From Roseateles hydrophilus (GTDB taxonomy: Bacteria; Pseudomonadota; Gammaproteobacteria; Burkholderiales; Burkholderiaceae_C): a stretch of DNA of 64,000 bases. Location: NCBI RefSeq assembly GCF_026712245.1, contig NZ_JAPPUY010000002.1, positions 434,001 to 498,000 on the forward strand, in the 5' to 3' direction. The stretch's first letter is position 1; each line of letters begins with the position of its first letter. This document shows positions 22,214-28,916 of the stretch, piece by piece. The translations under genes and the position numbers were made by a program. The notes under the pieces were generated by a model. The model had not been told where the DNA came from and did not search any database. It saw only the letters and a program-made list of their open reading frames with translations.

Positions 22214-22513
22214 ATGCCTCACGCGGATGGTCTTGACGAACTCTCCGCCGCGTTGCGGGCGGGTGAAGTGGTGCATGTGTTGCATCACGACTGCATCCAC
22301 CTGCCGCTGCGCGACGACGCGGGCCACCTGGAGGTCAAGGTGTGGGCCGGGCATCCGCCCTCGGTGTCGCTCACGGTTCGCGGCCAGTGGATGGATCTGG
22401 GCGAGATCGAGGAGGACCTCGCCACGCACGCTCAGGCCATCGCGCAACGTTTGACGCTGCAGCTGAGGCAGCGTGGTGTCGAGCCGGTGAACCGAGGAGG
22501 CGGTGCTGCGTGA
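22214..22513 (+). CDS. Small hypothetical protein
   Basis: A 99-residue open frame directly after the peroxidase gene. It has normal codon use for this genome and a mixed alpha/beta-looking sequence (GEVVHVLHHDCIHLPL, then VSLTVRGQWMDLGEIEEDL and a C-terminal helix). I recognise no family. A clear ribosome binding site is not visible. Confidence 0.5.
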   Translation: MPHADGLDELSAALRAGEVVHVLHHDCIHLPLRDDAGHLEVKVWAGHPPSVSLTVRGQWMDLGEIEEDLATHAQAIAQRLTLQLRQRGVEPVNRGGGAA

Positions 22514-22739
22514 GGTGCAGCATGGCCATCGAACGGATTCCCATGCTCAGCAACGCCTTGTGGCGATTTGGCCGTGCTGGGTGGGGCAGCGGTCGGTGGC
22601 GCGCTGCGGCAATGCTGTCGCCATCCATCAATCGTTGAGCAGCAAGTGCAAATCTTGCTGGGCTGCGCTGGGCACCGTGAGCCTACCCGGTGGCCGCGGT
22701 TTGCGTTGGTGGCTGGAGATTGGTCTTCGCGTGAGTCCT

Positions 22740-23100
22740 CGCCGGGAGTTCGCCCCGGCGGGCGACCTACTTTCTTGTGCGCACAAGAAAGTAGGCAAAG
22801 AAAGCGCCCCCGATCCGCCCGCCCCTCGCGTTGCTCGGGGTTCCCTGCGGCACTCAGAACTTGAGGCCTCGCGCAGAACTCGCTTCGCTACGCTGCGCTC
22901 AGACAACTGCGCGAAGTCAGTCCACAAAGTGCGCTGCGCGCACGGCCTCAAGCCCTTCCGTTCCTCGGCGGGCTCAGAGGGGGGAAGCGGAATACCTCGG
23001 TGCGAATGGCTTGTGGGCTTGGCGGTTGGGGTGCGGGTTGTTCACTCACGCCGCTTCTAAACGCCGAGTAACGCAGGAGCCCCGGGGGCGCGATTCAAAG
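22740..23100. repeat. Dispersed structured repeat element (long intergenic region)
   Basis: Most of the gene-free stretch 22514-23045. It starts with a stem CGCCGGG/CCCGGCG (22740-22760). A perfect 30-base palindrome follows, with arms CCTACTTTCTTGTGC (22766-22780) and GCACAAGAAAGTAGG (22781-22795). Next come a CCCCTCG...CGGGG stem (22822-22840) and a long-range stem CTTGAGGCC (22860-22868) with GGCCTCAAG (22944-22952). That stem encloses CTTCGC/GCGAAG (22883-22888, 22911-22916) and GTGCGC/GCGCAC (22929-22943). From memory, similar 'CCTACTTTCTT..AAGAAAGTAGG' elements recur in many beta- and gammaproteobacterial genomes, function unknown. No coding frame is convincing. The right boundary is a guess. 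I see nothing in 22514-22739. Confidence 0.65.
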
Positions 23101-23792
23101 CCCATGAGGCCGCAGCCCCCATCCCTCCACCACCATTGCCCCCGCCCGCGCCGCACCTGCCCATCGGCTTCAGCCGCCGCCAGCAGTTCGTTGGCCGTCT
23201 GCCGTGACACATGGGCCAGCTGCGCCAGTTCCGACTGCGTGGCCTGCACCCGCACCCAGCCGTCGCCTGCCGGCACGCCGCGCTCGCCCGCCAGTTGCGC
23301 CAGCGCCAGCCGGAAGCGCTCGGGCGCCGCGAGGTGGCGGGCGGCCTGCAGCTGGCGCAGCGTGCCGTCATAGCGCTGCGCGAACTCGGCCATCAGCGCC
23401 CGCGCAAAGCCTGGCACCCCGTCCATCAGCAGCGTGTAGGCCTCGCGGCCGATGACGAACACCTCGCTCGCGCCACGTGCCACGGCCTCGTACTCGGCCG
23501 GCAGGCGCGCCGCGAAGGCAGCCAGGCCGAAGAAGCGCGGCGGGGCCACCTCGCCCAGCACCGAGATGCGGCCGTCCGCGCCGGTGAAGCGCGATTCGAT
23601 GGCACCGGCTGCCACGGCGTAGAAGGCTGTGGGCCGCTGCCCCTGAACGAACAAGCTGCGGCCGTCGGCCAGCCGGCGCCGCGGCACCAGGGCGGGCAGC
23701 CGGGCGGCCACGGCGGCCGGCACCCGCAGGCCGGGGAAATTGGCCGTGATCAGCTGGACAACAGCGTCTTCCGGCTGGACGTCATCAGGCAT
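23046..23792 (-). CDS. Crp/Fnr-family transcriptional regulator
   Basis: A 248-residue regulator with a cyclic-nucleotide-type beta barrel (about residues 25-125) and a C-terminal winged helix (about 170-225: TQSELAQLAHVSRQTANELLAAAE). It lacks the four Fe-S cysteines of Fnr, and the canonical cAMP-binding motif is not clear, so the ligand is unknown. The last 20 or so residues (after WWWRDGG) do not look like a family tail and run into the neighbouring repeat element. Only about 60 bp separate it from the divergent DUF2332 gene. Confidence 0.82.
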   Translation of the reverse strand: MPDDVQPEDAVVQLITANFPGLRVPAAVAARLPALVPRRRLADGRSLFVQGQRPTAFYAVAAGAIESRFTGADGRISVLGEVAPPRFFGLAAFAARLPAEYEAVARGASEVFVIGREAYTLLMDGVPGFARALMAEFAQRYDGTLRQLQAARHLAAPERFRLALAQLAGERGVPAGDGWVRVQATQSELAQLAHVSRQTANELLAAAEADGQVRRGRGQWWWRDGGCGLMGFESRPRGSCVTRRLEAA

Positions 23793-23849
23793 GTCGGCAT
23801 TGTCGGCTGGCCGACACGGGTGGGTGGCATGGCTGCCTATGCTGGGCGC

Positions 23850-24947
23850 ATGGACTCACGACAAGACCTGCCCACGCTGCTACGCCGCTTCGGGTGCGAG
23901 GAATGCAGCCAGGAGCCGCTGTACATCGCGCTGTGCGAGCTCGCTGCTATCGACGAGTGCGCGCTGGCGCTGCTGGCCGAGGCGCCGCCCGAGCAGCGCA
24001 AGGCCAATCTGCTGCTGGCGGCGCTGCATGAGCGCGTGCTGGCCGGGGCGGCGCCCGAGCTGGCGGCCTACTTCCCGAGCGTCGGTGGCGAGCGGGCGCC
24101 CGATGCGGCGCTGGGCCCGGCCTTGCGGTCCTGCCTGGCGCGCGAGTGGTCTGCACTGGTGCAGCACCTGCGTCACGGCGCCACGCAGACCAACGAGATC
24201 GGCCGCTGCGCGGTGATCTGGCCGGCGCTCGGCGCCGCAGCGCAGGCGACCGGCGCGCGCCATCTCGCGCTGCTGGACTTCGGCTGCAGCGCGGGGCTCA
24301 ACCTGGGCGTGGACCGCTATGGCTTGCGTTACCGCACGGACGACGGCGCCTGGCACGAGCGCGGCGGGGCGTCGGTGGCCATCGAGTCCCGCTGGCTGGG
24401 CGCCGTGCCGCCGCCGGCCGAGGCCGGTTGGCGCCTCACGCTGCGCCACGGGCTGGACCCGGCGCCCGTGGACGTGAGTGACCCGGCCCGGCTGCGCTGG
24501 CTGCAGGCCTGCCTGTGGCCGCACGATGCGCGCCGCCACGAGCGGCTGGCCGGCGCGGCCGCACAGCTGGCCAGCCTGCCCGTGACGCTGACGCAGGCGG
24601 AGGATTGCATCGCCGCCATCGAGCCCTGGCTGCGGGGGCTGCCGGCTGGCGTGCAGCCGGTGCTGCTGACGAGCTGGGTGCTGTACTACCTGAACGCGGC
24701 CGCGCTCGCGCGGCTGCGCGCCACCGTCGACCGGCTGGCGCTGAGCCACGGGCTGGCCTGGATCTGCGGTGACCTGCCGGCCCTGAGCGCGCCGGCCGAG
24801 GCGCTGCCGCCGGCGCCGGTGCTGCCCGCGGGCGAGGCGCCGTCGTCGCTGACGCTGTGGACGCTGCGGCATGCCCAGGCCGGCCGCGTCGCCGAGCGGG
24901 CGCTCGCCTGGAGCCACCCGCACGGGCGCTGGGTTTCTTGGCTCTGA
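23850..24947 (+). CDS. DUF2332 family protein
   Basis: A 365-residue cytoplasmic protein matching the uncharacterised DUF2332 family. It has an N-terminal helical region with the QRKANLLLAALHERVL-like repeat and FPSVGG. A glycine-rich DFGCSAGLNLGVDRYGLRY at about residues 145-165 looks like a nucleotide or SAM-binding loop but is not proof of methyltransferase activity. The C-terminus ends in WSHPHGRWVSWL. An in-frame ATG at 23829 would add seven residues. It is followed after 29 bases by the aminotransferase. Confidence 0.75.
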   Translation: MDSRQDLPTLLRRFGCEECSQEPLYIALCELAAIDECALALLAEAPPEQRKANLLLAALHERVLAGAAPELAAYFPSVGGERAPDAALGPALRSCLAREWSALVQHLRHGATQTNEIGRCAVIWPALGAAAQATGARHLALLDFGCSAGLNLGVDRYGLRYRTDDGAWHERGGASVAIESRWLGAVPPPAEAGWRLTLRHGLDPAPVDVSDPARLRWLQACLWPHDARRHERLAGAAAQLASLPVTLTQAEDCIAAIEPWLRGLPAGVQPVLLTSWVLYYLNAAALARLRATVDRLALSHGLAWICGDLPALSAPAEALPPAPVLPAGEAPSSLTLWTLRHAQAGRVAERALAWSHPHGRWVSWL

Positions 24948-24976
24948 TAATCCGGCCTCCCCAAGGAGACCGACCC

Positions 24977-26170
24977 ATGTTCCAGCACGTCGACGCCTAT
25001 GCCGGCGACCCCATCCTGAGCCTCAACGAGGCCTTCCAGAAAGACCCCCGCGCCGGCAAGATCAACCTGTCCATCGGCATCTACTTCGACAACGACGGCC
25101 GCATCCCCATGCTGCCGTCGGTGCGCGCTGCCGAGCTGGCCGTGGTCGAGGCGGCCGGCGCCCGGCCGTACCTGCCCATGGAGGGCGCGGCCAACTTCCG
25201 CAGCGCCGTGCAGGGCCTGCTGTTCGGCGAGGGCCACCCGGCCATTGCGGCAGGCCGCATCGCCACGATCCAGGGCGTGGGCTCCAGCGGCGGCTTGAAG
25301 GTGGGCGCTGACCTGCTCAAGCGCTACTTCCCCGACAGCAAGATCTACCTGTCCGACCCGACCTGGGACAACCACCGCGCGGTGTTCGAGGGCTCGGGCC
25401 ATGTCTGCGAGACCTATCCCTACTACGACCCTGCCACCGGCGGCCTGCGCTTCGACGCGCTGCTGGCCTTCTTCAAGACGCTGCCGGCGCGCAGCGTCGT
25501 GCTGATGCACGCCTGCTGCCACAACCCCACCGGCGTGGACCTGACGGCCGAGCAGTGGCGCGCGCTGGTGCCCGTGATCCGCGAGCGTGAGCTGCTGCCC
25601 TTCCTGGACCTGGCCTACCAGGGCTATGGTGACGGCATCGACGAAGACGCCTTCGCCGTGCGCCTGCTGGCCGACGAGGGCATCAGCTTCCTCATCGCCA
25701 ACAGCTTCTCCAAGAGCATGAGCCTGTACGGCGAGCGCTGCGGCGCGCTGAGCGTGGTCTGCCCCGATGCGGACCAGGCTGCCCGCGTGCTGGGCCAGCT
25801 GAAGTTCATGATCCGCCGCAACTACTCCAACCCGCCGCTGCATGGCGGCCAGATCGTGGCCAAGGTGCTGGGCACGCCCGAACTGCGCGCGATGTGGGAG
25901 GCCGAGGTGGCCGAGATGCGGGGCCGCATCCAGGCCATGCGGCGCCAGCTGCACGACGTCATCGCCGCCAAGCTGCCGGGCCGGGACTTCAGCTACTTCC
26001 TGACCCAGCGCGGCATGTTCAGCTACACCGGGCTGAGCGCCGAGCAGGCCGAGCGGCTGAAGACCGAGTTCGGCGCCTACATCCTGCGTTCGGGCCGCAT
26101 GTGCGTGGCGGGGCTGAACACCCGCAACGTCGAGGCCACCGCCGAGGCCATGGCTGCCGTGCTGGCTTGA
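24977..26170 (+). CDS. tyrB: Aromatic amino acid / aspartate aminotransferase
   Basis: A 397-residue class I aminotransferase of the TyrB/AspC group. Visible motifs are NLSIGIYFDNDGRIP, the HACCHNPTGVD substrate loop, DLAYQGYGDG, the PLP lysine in NSFSKSMSLYGER and the C-terminal SGRMCVAGLN. It transaminates phenylalanine, tyrosine and aspartate with 2-oxoglutarate. AAGGAGA at 24963-24969 fixes the start. TyrB and AspC cannot be separated with certainty from sequence; the aromatic type is usual in this bacterial group. Confidence 0.88.
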   Translation: MFQHVDAYAGDPILSLNEAFQKDPRAGKINLSIGIYFDNDGRIPMLPSVRAAELAVVEAAGARPYLPMEGAANFRSAVQGLLFGEGHPAIAAGRIATIQGVGSSGGLKVGADLLKRYFPDSKIYLSDPTWDNHRAVFEGSGHVCETYPYYDPATGGLRFDALLAFFKTLPARSVVLMHACCHNPTGVDLTAEQWRALVPVIRERELLPFLDLAYQGYGDGIDEDAFAVRLLADEGISFLIANSFSKSMSLYGERCGALSVVCPDADQAARVLGQLKFMIRRNYSNPPLHGGQIVAKVLGTPELRAMWEAEVAEMRGRIQAMRRQLHDVIAAKLPGRDFSYFLTQRGMFSYTGLSAEQAERLKTEFGAYILRSGRMCVAGLNTRNVEATAEAMAAVLA

Positions 26171-26183
26171 GGCCGCTGACGTT

Positions 26184-26321
26184 CGGGCCGAGCGCCGGGC
26201 CGTCCCAAGCCGGCCCGGCCTGGCGATGTGCGAGCGGCTTGCCGCCGCGAGCATCGCCGCCCCCTCGGGGGGCCGACTGGCCTCGCCCGCGTTCAGCGGG
26301 GCGAGGCCGGGCGGGGGCACC
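26184..26321 (+). repeat. Dispersed intergenic repeat, copy A
   Basis: The 33 bases at 26184-26216 (starting CGGGCCGAGCGCCGGGCC) occur exactly, in reverse complement, at 43135-43167. Both copies also carry a CCCCCTCGGGGGG core (here about 26259-26272) and end in CGGGGGCACC. This copy includes the stem CCTCGCCC/GGGCGAGG (26281-26306). It occupies the gap between the aminotransferase and dadA and could act as a transcript-end structure or a REP-like element. Confidence 0.7.
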
Positions 26322-26417
26322 TCATAACGCGGGGTGATGGCCGCCGCTGCCGGTTTCATTGGCAGCGGCTTCCCGGCGTCCTTACCCTGCCGGCCAGTTC
26401 AAGAGCCCAGGGTCAGG

Positions 26418-27659
26418 ATGAAGCATTGCGTGGTGATCGGCGGCGGCGTGGTGGGGCTCACCACGGCCTGGGCCTTGCTGCAGCGCGGCCATGCGGTCAC
26501 GCTGGTGGAGCAGGCGACCGATGTGGCCCAGGGCGCCAGCCGGGCCAACGGCGGCCAGCTGAGCTACCGCTACGTGTCGCCGCTGGCCGATGCCGGTGTG
26601 CCGCTGAAGGCGCTGCGCTGGCTGCTGGACCCGGATGGCCCGCTGCGCTTCAAGCCCGAGTTCGACCGCGCCCAGTGGTCGTGGCTGGCGGCCTTCCTGC
26701 GCAACTGCCGTGGCCCGGTGAACCGGCGCGCCACCGAGCGCCTGCTGGCGCTGGGCGCCTACAGCCAGGCCGCGTTCGCGCGGCTGCAGCAGCAGGCGCA
26801 GCTGGGCGAGGCCGTGGCGCTGCGCGCGCCGGGCAAGCTGGTGGTGTACCGCCAGCCGGCCGAGTTCGCCCGCGTCGCGGCGCGGGCACAGGGGGGGGCG
26901 GAGCAGGCGCTGTCGCACGACGACTGCGTGGCGCTGGAGCCGGCACTGGCCGACACCGAAGCCACGCTGGCCGGCGGCATCTTCACGCCCGGCGAGGCGG
27001 TGGCGGACTGCCACGCCTTCTGCCGCCAGCTGCATGAGCGCCTGGCCGCGCACGAGCACTTCCGCGGCCGGCTGGGCGCGCGGGTCGACAGCTTCCTGAT
27101 GGACCGGGCCGGCGCCGTGTTCGGCGTGCGCACCCCGGCCGGCGACGTGACGGCCGACGCCGTCGTGCTGGCCGCCGGCCTGCACAGCCGCGCGCTGGCG
27201 GCCACCGTGGGTGTGCGGCTGCCGCTGTATCCGCTGAAGGGCTACAGCCTCACCGCGCCCATCGGGCCGGGCCACCGCGCGCCCGAGGTCAGCGTGACCG
27301 ACTTCGAGAAGAAGATCCTCTACGCCCGCATCGGCAGCGATCTGCGTGTGGCCGCGATGGTGGACTTGGTGGGCGATGACGCCTCGCTGGACGCCGGCCG
27401 GCTGGCCTCGCTGCAGCGCTCGGTGCGCGCCACCTTCCCGCACGCGGCCGACTACGACCGCGCCACGCCCTGGGCCGGCCTGCGCCCGGCCACGCCCAGC
27501 GGCGCGCCCATCCTCGGCGCCAGCGGCGTTGCCGGCCTGTGGCTCAATGTGGGCCATGGTGCCTTGGGCTTCACGTTCTCGTTCGCGACGGCTGACATCG
27601 TCGCCGCGCTGGTGTCAGGTCATGCCAGCCCGCTGCCGCTGGACGGCCTCGCGCTGTGA
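26418..27659 (+). CDS. dadA: D-amino acid dehydrogenase
   Basis: A 413-residue FAD enzyme that oxidises D-amino acids, mainly D-alanine, to keto acids and passes electrons to the respiratory chain at the inner membrane. The N-terminal dinucleotide motif is VVIGGGVVGLTTAWALL. DadA-type segments are SRANGGQLSYRYVSPLADAG, PLYPLKGYSLT and the C-terminal GLRPATPSGAPILG and NVGHGALGFT. The ATG at 26418 matches homologues. A run of eight G occurs inside the gene at 26891-26898 with the frame intact. The stop overlaps the next start (GTGA). Confidence 0.92.
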   Translation: MKHCVVIGGGVVGLTTAWALLQRGHAVTLVEQATDVAQGASRANGGQLSYRYVSPLADAGVPLKALRWLLDPDGPLRFKPEFDRAQWSWLAAFLRNCRGPVNRRATERLLALGAYSQAAFARLQQQAQLGEAVALRAPGKLVVYRQPAEFARVAARAQGGAEQALSHDDCVALEPALADTEATLAGGIFTPGEAVADCHAFCRQLHERLAAHEHFRGRLGARVDSFLMDRAGAVFGVRTPAGDVTADAVVLAAGLHSRALAATVGVRLPLYPLKGYSLTAPIGPGHRAPEVSVTDFEKKILYARIGSDLRVAAMVDLVGDDASLDAGRLASLQRSVRATFPHAADYDRATPWAGLRPATPSGAPILGASGVAGLWLNVGHGALGFTFSFATADIVAALVSGHASPLPLDGLAL

Positions 27660-28762
27660 CGGCTGACGAGCTCGCCCAGGCCTTGTGCCGGGCCGTGCTG
27701 GCCCAGCGCTTCGAGCAGACGGCCGATGCGCTGCAGGGCGGTGCGCCGCTGGGCGTGATGCCCAGCATCGACCTGGCCGTCGTCGTGTTCGGCGACGCCG
27801 GGCCGGTGGCGGCCAATGTGCTGTTCTCGCGTGAACACCCGCAGGGGCTGGTGGCGCATGTCGACGGCGCGTTCGGTGCCGTGGCCAGCATCGCCTTCCA
27901 TGCGGACGTGCGCGATGCGCAAGGCCGCTCGGTGGCCTGGCTGCCGGGGGCGGACTGGGGCCGCCTGCACTTCCCGCCCTGGTTCGGCGCCGGGCCGCGT
28001 TTCGTGTCGCCCTACCCGGCGTCGCTGCTGAAGCTGATGGTGGCCGTGGGCGTGGCGCGGCTGGTGGACCAGGGCCGCAGCGACTGGCTGCAGGTGCTGG
28101 CGTACGGCGGCCAGGCGCGCCCGGTGGCTGACTGGCTGCACGACATGATCACCATCAGCTGCAACGCGTCCACATCGGCGTTGGTGGCCCACCTGCACGC
28201 CTGCGGCGCCATCCGGCGCGACGGCGAACGCGAGCTGCACAACGAACTGCATGACCTGTTCGCCGCCCACGGCCTGCCAGGCCTGCGCATCGCCAACACG
28301 CGGCCCGACGGCGGCTGGGGCAACGATGCCGGGGCCGGCGTGGGCGAGATCCGCATGACGGCCTGGGACGCGCTGCGGCTGCTGTGGCGGCTGGACGCCG
28401 ACGCGCCGCCGCCCGCCGGTGCGCCCGCGCTGCTGAGCGCCGCCAGCCGGGCCGTGCTGCGCCGCACGCTGGACGCGCAGCAGCTGCACCACATCCTGAA
28501 CAGCGAATCCCTGCGCGCGCTGCCCGGCTGGCTGCCGGGCATCCCCACGCCGCCAGCGACCTTCGCGCACAAGACCGGCAACACGCAGAACTACAGCAGC
28601 GATGCCGGCATCGTGCACGACGGTGGGCTGCACTACCTGATCGCCGTCACCACCAGCCTGGGTTCGCGCTACGCACCGCACGCCGATGCCGCCACGACGT
28701 GGCGCTTGCCGGCGCTGGGGGGCGCGATTCATGCATGGTTGACGTGCCATCACCCGGCATGA
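27656..28762 (+). CDS. Class A beta-lactamase-like serine hydrolase
   Basis: A 368-residue protein with the penicillin-recognising triad in order: SLLK (SPYPASLLKLMVAVG), SCN (ITISCNAST) and KTG (FAHKTGNTQ). The order and spacing fit class A beta-lactamases or related acyl-enzyme hydrolases. No signal peptide is seen at the chosen GTG start, so it may act in the cytoplasm. That is unusual for a true beta-lactamase and suggests hydrolysis of a peptide or amino acid derivative. It is translationally coupled to dadA by a 4-base overlap. Confidence 0.75.
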   Translation: MTADELAQALCRAVLAQRFEQTADALQGGAPLGVMPSIDLAVVVFGDAGPVAANVLFSREHPQGLVAHVDGAFGAVASIAFHADVRDAQGRSVAWLPGADWGRLHFPPWFGAGPRFVSPYPASLLKLMVAVGVARLVDQGRSDWLQVLAYGGQARPVADWLHDMITISCNASTSALVAHLHACGAIRRDGERELHNELHDLFAAHGLPGLRIANTRPDGGWGNDAGAGVGEIRMTAWDALRLLWRLDADAPPPAGAPALLSAASRAVLRRTLDAQQLHHILNSESLRALPGWLPGIPTPPATFAHKTGNTQNYSSDAGIVHDGGLHYLIAVTTSLGSRYAPHADAATTWRLPALGGAIHAWLTCHHPA

Positions 28763-28916
28763 AGCCGGGCCGAGCGCCTGGGCCATGCGCTCAGGTTATG
28801 CCCGGCGCGCAAAGCGTGATCGTCATGGATGCGACGACCCGGGCAGGCCCCTCTGTTCTCCAGGGCCGGCCTGCGGCCATCATGTCGTCAGCGTGTCACT
28901 TCACAGGAAAAAAAGC

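Noticed and set aside
22503-23060. Short reading frames inside the intergenic repeat
   Set aside because: They translate through perfect palindromes and lack ribosome binding sites. Such frames in this repeat type are commonly spurious.
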